Part shown: piece after piece, positions 33,660 through 41,080 of the stretch | Layout of the letters: each line of letters starts with the position of its first letter | How positions within the stretch are numbered: the first letter of the stretch is position 1 | NCBI GenBank assembly: GCA_036388855.1 | Contig: DASVRA010000001.1 | Span: 1-54,500, forward strand | Length of the DNA: 54,500 nt | Direction: 5' to 3' | Source: DASVRA01 sp036388855 | GTDB lineage: Bacteria; Pseudomonadota; Alphaproteobacteria; Caulobacterales; Caulobacteraceae | Program-made: the position numbers and the translations under genes | The notes under the pieces: model-generated | The model's input: the letters and a program-made list of their open reading frames with translations, nothing else | Databases searched by the model: none | Told to the model about the DNA's origin: nothing

Positions 33660-34724
33660 TTAGGCGGCCTTGTCGGCCTCCAGTATCTTCGCAGTGGTCA
33701 CCCGATTCCTGCCCCCGCGCTTGGACGCATAGAGCGCCTCATCGGCCCGCTCCATGAAACAAACCACGCTCTCGCCGGGCCGGCGCTCGGCCAAGCCGAT
33801 GGAGATCGTCACCGCGCCCAGGTCGTCATTGGTTGAGCGCCGTTTGAGTGATCGCGAGCACACCTCGGCCCGCACCTCGTCCATCAGCCGCTCGACGCCC
33901 GCGCTGAACTCGCCGGGGAAGATCATGCCGAACTCTTCCCCGCCGTAGCGGGCCGCGAAGCGCGGCGGCTCGGCAACCCGCGCCAGCACGCTCGCCACAT
34001 AGCGGATCACCTGGTCGCCGGTCTGGTGCCCCCAGGTGTCGTTGAAGCCCTTGAAGTGGTCGATGTCGACCACCGCCAGGGTCACCGGCTTCTTCAGCGC
34101 GTCGGCCTCCGCGCACGCCCGCTCCAGCTCCTCGTCGAAGGCCTTGCGGTTGGCCAGGTTGGTCAGGGCGTCGGTGGTGGCGTCTCGGCGGACCTGCTCC
34201 AGGTGCACCCTCAGGCGCGCGACCTCGGAGGTGGAATCCTTCAGCTGGGTCTCCAGCGACTTGTTCTCCGACTGAATCTTGCGCGTGGCCGTGGTCAGGG
34301 TCTGGACGATCTTGCGCAGGGGCGGGTCCTTGCCCTCCCCCGGCGTCAGTTCCCGCGACACTCCCTCCAGGGTCTCGCCGTAGGCTTGGCTGGACTTGCT
34401 CGCCGATTCGATCGCCTTGGCCACGGCCGCCAATTCGCGGCTCAACTGGTCGCCCGCGTCCCTGATCTCCTCGTTCAGCCGCGCCTTGGGCAGGTAGGTA
34501 GAGGCCAGCTCCTCGGTCACCGCCTCGGTGAACAACTCGCCGGAGCTGAGCAGCCGGTCGATCTCGCGCGCGATCGGCCCCTGCGGGTCGCAGACGTAAT
34601 GCAGCCACAGCTCGAAGTTCAGCGGCGTCGGCCACACCGCGTGCTCCTGCATGGCCGCGATCGCGCGGCTGGCCAGCCCATAGGCTTCGGGCCCGCGAAG
34701 CGTGGTCTCGACGTCTTGCAGCAT
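33660..34724 (-). CDS. Diguanylate cyclase with N-terminal helical region, no I-site
   Basis: The 354-residue protein has an N-terminal helical and coiled-coil region (about 1-185; MQEHAVWPTPLNFELWLHYV, then IQSENKSLETQLKDSTSEVARL) and a C-terminal GGDEF domain with signature GGEEF (RYGGEEFGMIFPGE). It should make c-di-GMP in the cytosol. The RxxD inhibitory site expected five residues before GGEEF is missing (EPPR instead), so feedback inhibition is unlikely. A C. crescentus cyclase of similar layout, DgcB, lies near the rhlB and suf genes in that genome; orthology is plausible but not proved. The gene is downstream of the helicase gene on the same strand. Confidence 0.9.
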   Translation of the reverse strand: MLQDVETTLRGPEAYGLASRAIAAMQEHAVWPTPLNFELWLHYVCDPQGPIAREIDRLLSSGELFTEAVTEELASTYLPKARLNEEIRDAGDQLSRELAAVAKAIESASKSSQAYGETLEGVSRELTPGEGKDPPLRKIVQTLTTATRKIQSENKSLETQLKDSTSEVARLRVHLEQVRRDATTDALTNLANRKAFDEELERACAEADALKKPVTLAVVDIDHFKGFNDTWGHQTGDQVIRYVASVLARVAEPPRFAARYGGEEFGMIFPGEFSAGVERLMDEVRAEVCSRSLKRRSTNDDLGAVTISIGLAERRPGESVVCFMERADEALYASKRGGRNRVTTAKILEADKAA

Positions 34725-34800
34725 GGATCGCCCCCGGCGGCCGTTCGCTCCGCCTTCCGCGCCTAAGCTACCCCGCGAACTTGAAACGCCCGGTTAAGCG

Positions 34801-36252
34801 TCAGCGCATGAAGGCGGGCAGGTCCGAGCCGAACCCGGTCACCTGCGCATCGTGCTCCCGCTCGGGCTCCGGCGAGCGGCGCCGCGAAGGCTCCGCGGTG
34901 CGCGCCCGCTCGGGCCGGGCACGCGGCGGGGGAGGGGCTTCGGCCTGTGGAACCGCTATCGCAACCGGCGCCGCTTCGGCGGGCGCCTGCTCGGGCGCGG
35001 CCGACGAACGCGCGCCGCGCGAGCGTCCGCGACTCTCCGCGCGCTTGGGCCGATCTTCGCGCGGCCGCTCCTCGTGAGGCCGTTCCTCGCGCGGCGCCCG
35101 CTCGCGCCCGCTCGAGACCGCCGCCAGATCCAGCGTCACCTCGTCGGGGTGCAGGCCGATCAGCTTGGTCACCTTGTCGACGTTCTTCTCGTCGGCCGGA
35201 GTGACCAGCATGAAGGTGTCGCCCTTCTTGCCCGCCCGCCCGGTGCGCCCGATGCGATGCACATAGTCGTCCGCGTGATACGGCACGTCAAAGTTGAACA
35301 CGTGGCTGACGTCGGGGATGTCCAACCCCCGCGCCGCCACGTCCGACGCCACCAGCAGCCGCAACGATCCGTTGCGGAAGCTCTCCAGCGTCCGGGTCCG
35401 CAGGCTCTGGTCTAGGTCGCCGTGGATCGGCGCGGCGTCGAAGCCGTGCTGCTTCAGTGATTTGGCCACCACGTCGACCTCGGTCTTGCGGTTGCAGAAG
35501 ACAATGCCGTTCTTCACGTCCGCCCGCCCGATCAGCGCCCGCAACGCCGCCCGCTTGGTCTCGGGGTTCGAGGTGCCGATACGCACAATGTGCTGGGCGA
35601 TGGTGTCGGCAGTGGTGGCCGGCCGCGCCACCTCGATCCGCGTCGGGTCCTTGAGGAACTGCTTGGTCAGCCGGGTGATCTCCGGCGGCATGGTGGCCGA
35701 GAAGAACAGCGTCTGCTTGCCCGGCGGGGTCTTCTTGAAGATCTCTTCGATGTCGGGGATGAACCCCATGTCGAGCATCCGGTCGGCCTCGTCGACCACC
35801 ATGATCTGCACGCCGGTCAGCAGCACCTTGCCGCGCCCGAACAGGTCGAGCAGCCGCCCAGGCGTGGCGATCAGCACGTCGACTCCCCGGTCCAGCTTCT
35901 TCACCTGCTCGTCCATCGACACGCCGCCAATCAGCAGCGCCCAACTGAGGCCGCGTCCCGTGGCGTATTTCTCAAAGGCCAGGCCCACTTGGTCGGCCAG
36001 CTCGCGCGTGGGTTCGATCACCAGCGAACGCGGCATCCGCGCCTTGGCCCGACCCGCCGCCAGCTTGTCGATCATCGGCAGGGTGAAGGCGGCGGTCTTG
36101 CCGGTGCCGGTCTGGGCGATACCCAGCACGTCACGCCCGGCCAGCGCCACCGGGATCGCCTGCTCCTGGATCGGGGTGGGGCTGTCGTAGCCCCCCTGGA
36201 TGACCGTCTGGACGGTTTCGGGGCTCAGCCCCAGTTCGGAAAATTTCGTCAT
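34801..36252 (-). CDS. DEAD-box RNA helicase (RhlB/RhlE type)
   Basis: The 483-residue ATP-dependent RNA helicase begins with a Q-motif region (FSELGLSPETVQTV, SPTPIQEQAIP), Walker A AQTGTGKT at 46-53, DEAD box VVDEADRMLDMGF, motif III FSATMP, and motif VI YVHRIGRTGRAG. After about residue 370 the tail is disordered and rich in Arg, Glu and Pro, and ends in VTGFGSDLPAFMR, a terminal motif I associate with alphaproteobacterial helicases that join the RNase E degradosome. Genomic context suggests the C. crescentus RhlB counterpart. The frame opens 12 codons upstream; the ATG at 36252 gives the family N-terminus. Confidence 0.93.
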   Translation of the reverse strand: MTKFSELGLSPETVQTVIQGGYDSPTPIQEQAIPVALAGRDVLGIAQTGTGKTAAFTLPMIDKLAAGRAKARMPRSLVIEPTRELADQVGLAFEKYATGRGLSWALLIGGVSMDEQVKKLDRGVDVLIATPGRLLDLFGRGKVLLTGVQIMVVDEADRMLDMGFIPDIEEIFKKTPPGKQTLFFSATMPPEITRLTKQFLKDPTRIEVARPATTADTIAQHIVRIGTSNPETKRAALRALIGRADVKNGIVFCNRKTEVDVVAKSLKQHGFDAAPIHGDLDQSLRTRTLESFRNGSLRLLVASDVAARGLDIPDVSHVFNFDVPYHADDYVHRIGRTGRAGKKGDTFMLVTPADEKNVDKVTKLIGLHPDEVTLDLAAVSSGRERAPREERPHEERPREDRPKRAESRGRSRGARSSAAPEQAPAEAAPVAIAVPQAEAPPPPRARPERARTAEPSRRRSPEPEREHDAQVTGFGSDLPAFMR

Positions 36253-36378
36253 AAGCTCTTGGAAAGTCCGGCGGCTCCATCCGCGCAACCTCGCGCGAAT
36301 CCCGCCTCCCGGGCCAACGACAGATAAGCGCCGTGGTTCCCGAAAGCAAATGCAGGAGGGGTGGAAGAAGTCCGTCCG

Positions 36379-37374
36379 CTATGAAGAGGCCGCCTCCGCC
36401 TCGCGGGGGGCGCTCAGGGCTTTCTTGAGTATGCTCCGTTCCCGCGCCAGCGCCGCCCGCTCGTCCTCGAGCATAGCGATGTGACGCTTAACCTCAGCTA
36501 CGCGGCGGCGCAGGCGACGCTCCTCAGGGCTGCGCGCGCGTCGGTCGTCCTCCGAAAGGCCAGGATCACTGTCTCCAGTGGCCAAGAGCTCGCGCGCCTC
36601 GGCGAAGGCGCGCACATCGTTCCAGTTTTCGATGGCACGCGAGAGGTCGGAGGCGGTGATCTTGCCGATGTTCTGCGCCGGCGGCACCTCGAACGGTACG
36701 AGCCCTAGCGCCGTGACGATGCGCTTCAGCACGCCCGCACGGTTGGCCAGGTAGGTCTCGTAGGAGATCATCATGTTGGCCGGGCAGAGCCCGTGGAACG
36801 CCCGCATGTCGTTGATGTTGGCGCGGATGGAATCGACCTCGGCCTCCAGTTCGGCCAGGTCGATCAGCATTGGCTTGGCGGCGTAGGCGCGCGCCTCAGG
36901 GCCGCTTTCGGGGATCAGGTGGGGGATCACCAGCCCGATCTCCCTCTCGTTGATCTGTTCGATCGTGCGAGAGCGGATGGTCGACACCGCCTGGCGCAGC
37001 AGGTCGCGCCGCCACAGCGCGATCACCAGCGGGTCGAACGGGCGCACCGCCTCGGCCAGGCGGGCGTGGTCCCCAAATTGGGGACCGGAGCGTTTGAACT
37101 GGAACTTGAAGCCAATCGCGCGCGGCTCAGGCTCGGGGGGCGGGGGAGGGAGCTTGCCCTTCTTCGGCCGGGGCGGGGGCGGCGGGCGATAGGCGGCCCA
37201 CAGCTGGCGCAGGAAATCGATGCGGTTGTCGTCGGTCTGCGGCAAGCCGCGCGGCAGCAGCGGTGCGCCGAACAGCTCCATGTTAGCGGTGATGTGGGGG
37301 TGCTGCTCAAGGTCGAGCATCAGCGCGGTGGAGCCGGAGCGGCCCACGAAGGTGACCAGGAACGGACGGCTCAT
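36379..37374 (-). CDS. Sulfotransferase-like protein with proline-rich insert and coiled-coil tail
   Basis: The 331-residue protein starts with the 5'-phosphosulfate loop of PAPS-dependent sulfotransferases, FVGRSGSTALMLDLEQHP (residues 9-26), and resembles Stf0-like enzymes that sulfate carbohydrates or lipids. The 3'-phosphate motif is likely LVIALWRRDLLRQAVS. A proline-rich insert (about 62-86, PPPPPRPKKGKLPPPPP) interrupts the domain, and the last 70 residues form a charged coiled coil (RRLRRRVAEVKRHIAMLEDE). Known members of the family lack both additions, as far as I recall. It is downstream of clpP on the same strand with a 52-base gap. The substrate is unknown. Confidence 0.75.
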   Translation of the reverse strand: MSRPFLVTFVGRSGSTALMLDLEQHPHITANMELFGAPLLPRGLPQTDDNRIDFLRQLWAAYRPPPPPRPKKGKLPPPPPEPEPRAIGFKFQFKRSGPQFGDHARLAEAVRPFDPLVIALWRRDLLRQAVSTIRSRTIEQINEREIGLVIPHLIPESGPEARAYAAKPMLIDLAELEAEVDSIRANINDMRAFHGLCPANMMISYETYLANRAGVLKRIVTALGLVPFEVPPAQNIGKITASDLSRAIENWNDVRAFAEARELLATGDSDPGLSEDDRRARSPEERRLRRRVAEVKRHIAMLEDERAALARERSILKKALSAPREAEAASS

Positions 37375-37426
37375 GGGCGCGCGGCGGCTCTCACGCCCGG
37401 ACCTTAGCCGGGGAGGCGGCGCGCGC

Positions 37427-38050
37427 CTACTCCGCCTTGTCTGCCGCTTCGCGGGTTTCGTAGACGTGGTCGACCAGGCCGAAGTCCTTGGCCTCTTCCG
37501 AGGTCATGAAGTAGTCGCGGTCGAGCGTCTTCTCGATGGTCTCGATCGGCTGGCCCGTGTGTTTGGAGTAGAGCTGGTTCAGCCGGCGCTTGGTCTTGAC
37601 GATGTCCTCGGCGTGCCGCTCGATGTCGGAGGCCTGGCCCTGGAAGCCGCCCGAAGGCTGGTGCAGCATGATCCGGGCGTTGGGCAGGGCCACCCGGTGG
37701 CCGGCCTCGCCCGCCATCAGCAGGAACGACCCCATAGAGGCGGCCATGCCCATGCATACCGTCGAGACCGGGCTCTTGATGTACTGCATGGTGTCGTAGA
37801 TCGCCAGGCCCGAGGTGACGATGCCGCCGGGCGAGTTGATGTACATGGCGATCTCCTTCTTCGGGTTCTCCGACTCGCAGAAGAGGAGTTGGGCGCAGAC
37901 CAGGGCGGAGACGCCGTCGTCGATCGGGCCGTTGAGGAAGATGATCCGCTCCTTGAGCAGGCGCGAGAAGATGTCGAAGGCGCGCTCGCCGCGGGAGGTC
38001 TGCTCGACCACCATGGGCACGAGGTTGAGGGCGCGGGTGGTGAGGTTCAT
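37427..38050 (-). CDS. clpP: ClpP protease subunit
   Basis: The 207-residue serine peptidase forms the tetradecameric ClpP chamber that degrades proteins unfolded by ClpX or ClpA; in Caulobacter, ClpXP removes CtrA at the G1-S transition. The catalytic triad is S105 (GMAASMGSFLL), H130 (IMLHQPSGG) and D179 (LDRDYFM). The sequence is highly conserved along its length (YINSPGGIVTSGLAIYDTMQYI). It lies downstream of tig, a common arrangement (tig-clpP), but clpX does not follow; a sulfotransferase-like gene does. A possible promoter lies in the 112-base tig-clpP gap. Confidence 0.97.
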   Translation of the reverse strand: MNLTTRALNLVPMVVEQTSRGERAFDIFSRLLKERIIFLNGPIDDGVSALVCAQLLFCESENPKKEIAMYINSPGGIVTSGLAIYDTMQYIKSPVSTVCMGMAASMGSFLLMAGEAGHRVALPNARIMLHQPSGGFQGQASDIERHAEDIVKTKRRLNQLYSKHTGQPIETIEKTLDRDYFMTSEEAKDFGLVDHVYETREAADKAE

Positions 38051-38109
38051 GAGATCAGCCTGTGTGTCGATGCCGGAGCGGGCGCGAGCGTGCGCGGGCC
38101 TTCTCGCCA

Positions 38110-38138
38110 GATATTGCGTGGCGGTGGAGTCGTTACAA
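38110..38138 (-). promoter_or_regulatory. Candidate clpP promoter
   Basis: On the minus strand, TTGTAA (38133-38138) and AATATC (38110-38115) are separated by 17 bases. CTTG at the -35 also suits heat-shock sigma-32 promoters, but the -10 does not match that consensus well. The predicted leader to the clpP ATG at 38050 is about 50 bases. Confidence 0.35.
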
Positions 38139-38162
38139 GGCGGCTTTGGTTAACGCCCGCGG

Positions 38163-39539
38163 CTAGCCGCCGTAGCCTTCCGGCAGCTCGTCGTCCCGGA
38201 GCAGCTCCTCCTTCGACACAGGCTCATCGGTCACGTCGGTGTGGGCGAAGATGTGGTCCACCACCTTGTCCTCATACAGAGGGGCGCGGATCTGGGCCTG
38301 GGCCTGTGGGTTGTTGCGCAGCAGCTCCCAAGCCTGCTGGGGCTGCATGTTGTACTGGCGGGCCATGTTGACCGCCTCCTGCTGCAGGCCCTGGGTGACC
38401 TCCTGCTCGGTCAGCTGGACGTTGTGGCGCTGGCCGATCTCGGCCAGCACTAGGCCCAGCCGCACCCGCCGCTCGGCGATCTTGCGGTATTCGGCGCGCA
38501 GGTCGTCCTCGCTCTTGCCCTGGTCCTCCTCGGAGGGGCCGGTGCGCTGGTTCTCCGCCTCGACCTGGCGCCAGATGTTGTCGAACTCGGCGTCGACCAT
38601 GCGCGGCGGCAGGGGGAAGTCGTGGCGGCTGTCGAGCTCGTCCAGCAGGGCCCGCTTGAGCTTGAAGCGGCTCATCGCCTCGTAGCGGCCCTTCAGCTGG
38701 CCCCGCACCGCGTCCTTCAGCGCCTGGAGGCTGTCCAGCCCCAGCTTCTTGGCGAACTCGTCGTCGACGGCCGCCTCCACCGGCGCGCGCAGTTCCTTCA
38801 CCGTCACCTCGAACTCCGCCGCCTTGCCCTTCAGCTCCTCGGCCGGATAGTCGTCGGGGAAGGTGACGTTGACCATCACGGTCGAGTCCGGCTTGGCCCC
38901 CTTCAGCTGCTCCTCGAAGCCGGGGATGAACTGGCTCGAGCCCAGCACGATCTGGGCGTCGCTGGCCGTGCCGCCCTCGAAGGTCTCGCCATCGACGCGG
39001 CCGACGAAATCGGCGACCACCATGTCGCCGTCGCGCGCCTTCAGCGCCTTGCCGGTGCGGGTCTCGTAGGTGCGGTTCTGGCCGGCGATCTCCGCCAGCG
39101 CCTCGTCGATGCTGGCGTCGTCCGGTTCGTAGACCGGGCGCTTCAGCTTGATCTCCTCCAGCGCCGCCAGTTCGAACTCGGGCAGCAGGTCCACGGTCAG
39201 CTCGTAGGCCAGGTCCTCCTTGCCTTCGAGCAGCCGCGTCTCGTCGCTCTCCATCTTGAAGCCGGGCTCCCCGGCGGGGCGCAGCTTCTCCTTCTGCATC
39301 GCCTCCTGGATCGACTGCTCGACCGTCTCCTGCACGACCTCGCCCATCAGCCCCTTGCCGTAGAGACGCCGCACATGACCCGGCGGCACCTTGCCGGGGC
39401 GGAAGCCCTTGATGTTCAGCTTCGGGGCCATCTCGGCGATTTTCGCGTCCAGCTTCTGGTTCAGATCCTCGGCGGGCACCCGCACGCCATAGACCTTGCT
39501 GAGGGCTTCACCCGACTTTTCAACGATCTGCAGAGACAT
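38163..39539 (-). CDS. tig: Trigger factor
   Basis: The 458-residue ribosome-bound chaperone has the N-terminal ribosome-binding signature GFRPGKVPP at 45-53, an FKBP-type prolyl isomerase domain near 155-245 (GDMVVADFVGRVDGETFEGG, FIPGFEEQLKG), and a C-terminal chaperone region. It folds nascent chains emerging from the ribosome. The open frame begins 18 codons upstream, but the ATG at 39539 gives the family start (MSLQIVEKSGEALSK). The C-terminus is Asp/Glu- and Gly-rich (DDELPEGYGG). It precedes clpP by 112 bases, and a terminator separates it from the upstream tRNA-Leu gene. Confidence 0.97.
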   Translation of the reverse strand: MSLQIVEKSGEALSKVYGVRVPAEDLNQKLDAKIAEMAPKLNIKGFRPGKVPPGHVRRLYGKGLMGEVVQETVEQSIQEAMQKEKLRPAGEPGFKMESDETRLLEGKEDLAYELTVDLLPEFELAALEEIKLKRPVYEPDDASIDEALAEIAGQNRTYETRTGKALKARDGDMVVADFVGRVDGETFEGGTASDAQIVLGSSQFIPGFEEQLKGAKPDSTVMVNVTFPDDYPAEELKGKAAEFEVTVKELRAPVEAAVDDEFAKKLGLDSLQALKDAVRGQLKGRYEAMSRFKLKRALLDELDSRHDFPLPPRMVDAEFDNIWRQVEAENQRTGPSEEDQGKSEDDLRAEYRKIAERRVRLGLVLAEIGQRHNVQLTEQEVTQGLQQEAVNMARQYNMQPQQAWELLRNNPQAQAQIRAPLYEDKVVDHIFAHTDVTDEPVSKEELLRDDELPEGYGG

Positions 39540-39585
39540 CTTCGGTTCTCGCGCAAGCCGCTGACGCGCCCGCGCTCCCTGGTGT

Positions 39586-39625
39586 GAAAACAATGGCGCC
39601 GCCCGGCGTCTGGGCCTGGGCGGCG
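39586..39625 (-). terminator. Rho-independent terminator after tRNA-Leu
   Basis: On the minus strand, CGCCGCCC (39618-39625) and GGGCGGCG (39597-39604) form an eight-base-pair GC stem with a 13-base loop, followed by CCATTGTTTTC as an interrupted T tract. It lies about 45 bases downstream of the tRNA-Leu 3' end and about 50 upstream of tig, separating the two transcription units. Confidence 0.6.
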
Positions 39626-39669
39626 GGAGGCGGTCTTATGTCATGCGTTCGGCGCGGGAGCAAAGGCCG

Positions 39670-39754
39670 TGGTGCGGATGAGAGGACTCGAACCTCCACG
39701 CCTTGCGGCGCTGGAACCTAAATCCAGTGCGTCTACCAGTTCCGCCACATCCGC
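39670..39754 (-). tRNA. tRNA-Leu (anticodon TAG)
   Basis: Read on the minus strand, GCGGATG (from 39754) pairs with CATCCGC before A and an encoded CCA (39672-39670). The anticodon stem-loop CTGGA-TTTAGGT-TCCAG places TAG at 39718-39720, reading CUA and other CUN codons. The long variable arm (GCGCCGC-type) and T-arm GGAGG-TTCGAGT-CCTCT identify a class II leucine tRNA. Confidence 0.96.
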
Positions 39755-39766
39755 GACCTTCGGCAG

Positions 39767-39797
39767 CCTTGACCCGAGGCGCACGTGTCGGTCAAGG
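39767..39797. promoter_or_regulatory. Inverted repeat with divergent TTGACC boxes
   Basis: CCTTGACC (39767-39774) and GGTCAAGG (39790-39797) are perfect inverted copies 15 bases apart, lying between tRNA-Leu and the glycosyltransferase gene. The minus-strand TTGACC (39790-39795) sits where a -35 element of the tRNA promoter would be expected. The matching -10 is weak (TCAAGG). The repeat overlaps the GTG start of the glycosyltransferase gene. Confidence 0.35.
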
Positions 39798-41074
39798 CGC
39801 TGCCCATGAGACGCCCGCGCACGCCCCCGCCCCGCACGCCGAAGAAGCCGAAGGACGTCTTGTTCGTCCACAACAACTTCCCCGGCCAGTTCGGCGACCT
39901 GGCTTTGGCAATGCAGAAGGTCGGCTACCGGGTGGCCGCGATCGCGGCGGGCAAGGCGCCGGGCGTGCCAGGCGTGCCGATGGCGCGATGGGGGCACAAG
40001 AAGGGGACGACGGAGGGGATCTTCCGCGCCGCGATCCGCGCGGAGGCGGACCTGATCCGGGCGCGGGCGGCGGCGGACTCGGCCATGGCGCTGAAGAAGC
40101 AGGGCTTCGACCCCAAGGTGATCGTCGGCCACCCCGGCTGGGGCGAGACGGTGGGGCTGAAGCTGATCTTTCCCAACGCCAAGCAGGTGCTGTTCGGGGA
40201 GTTCTACTATCACGGCGTGGGCTCGGACATCGACTTCGACACCGAGTTCGACCCGCCGGACTTCGACCGCAGCTTCATCGGCTATTCCAAGAACGCCACC
40301 CTGGCGATGGCCTACTGCGAGGCCGAGGTGATCGTCTGCCCGACGCGCTACCAGGCCAGCACTCTGCCCGAGGCGCTCCAGCACCGCGTCCGGGTGATCC
40401 ATGAGGGTGTGGACACCGGGCGGGCCTCTCCTGACCTCAGCGCAACGCTGGCGCTGCCGGACGGGCGGGTGCTGGACCGCTCGGTCCCGGTGTTCACCCA
40501 TGTGAACCGGCACCTGGAGCCGCTCAGAGGCCTGCATTCCTTCCTGCGCGGCTTGCCGAAAGCGCTGGGGGAGCTGCCGGAGGCCCAGGCGATCATCATC
40601 GGCAACGAGTCGGCGTCCGGGTACGGGGGCAAGGCGCCGGACGGGCGGACCTGGAAGCAGTACTTCTGGGATGAAGTGCGGGGCCAGCTGGACGAGAGCC
40701 GCGTCCACTTCCTCGGCCGCACCACCCACGAGCAGATGATCTCGGCCATGCGGATTTCGGCGGCGCACGTCTATTACACCTATCCGTTCGTGCTCTCCTG
40801 GTCGCTGCTGGAGGCGATGAGCTGCGAGTGCCTGGTGCTGGCGTCGGACACCGAGCCGGTGCGCGACGCGATCCAGGACGGGGTGAACGGGCGGCTACTC
40901 GACTTCTTCGACCGTGCGGCGCTGGGCGAGGCGCTGATCGACGCCTGGCGGAACAAGGACGCCTACGCCGAGGTGCGCAAGGCGGCGCGGCGGACCGTGG
41001 TGGAGAACTTCGATCAGGCGACGATCGGGCGGCCGCAGTGGCTAGACCTTGTGGTGGGGATGGCGAAAGGCTGA
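39785..41074 (+). CDS. Group 1 glycosyltransferase (GT4-like)
   Basis: The 429-residue protein looks like a GT-B-fold glycosyltransferase. KPKDVLFVHNNFPGQFGDL near the N-terminus starts the acceptor domain; IGYSKNATLAMAYCEAEVIVCPTRYQAS and HEGVD follow, and the C-terminal donor-binding half has HFLGRTTHEQMISAMRISAAHVYYTYPFVLSWSLLEAMSCECLVLASDTEPVRD, the E-x7-E-like nucleotide-sugar site. Such enzymes build surface polysaccharides, but no polysaccharide cluster surrounds it. The GTG at 39785 has GAGG five bases away; an ATG at 39806 is an alternative. It converges with nnr, six bases apart. Confidence 0.85.
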   Translation: MSVKALPMRRPRTPPPRTPKKPKDVLFVHNNFPGQFGDLALAMQKVGYRVAAIAAGKAPGVPGVPMARWGHKKGTTEGIFRAAIRAEADLIRARAAADSAMALKKQGFDPKVIVGHPGWGETVGLKLIFPNAKQVLFGEFYYHGVGSDIDFDTEFDPPDFDRSFIGYSKNATLAMAYCEAEVIVCPTRYQASTLPEALQHRVRVIHEGVDTGRASPDLSATLALPDGRVLDRSVPVFTHVNRHLEPLRGLHSFLRGLPKALGELPEAQAIIIGNESASGYGGKAPDGRTWKQYFWDEVRGQLDESRVHFLGRTTHEQMISAMRISAAHVYYTYPFVLSWSLLEAMSCECLVLASDTEPVRDAIQDGVNGRLLDFFDRAALGEALIDAWRNKDAYAEVRKAARRTVVENFDQATIGRPQWLDLVVGMAKG

Positions 41075-41080
41075 GGCGTC

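Noticed and set aside
38104..38138. Sigma-32 heat-shock promoter of clpP
   Set aside because: CTTG is present, but the -10 and spacing fit the alphaproteobacterial heat-shock consensus poorly; it is recorded only as a weak general promoter.
39641..40768. 375-codon minus-strand frame containing a VAELVDALDLGSSA segment
   Set aside because: It reads through tRNA-Leu and the antisense of the glycosyltransferase gene; the segment is a known tRNA-derived artefact.
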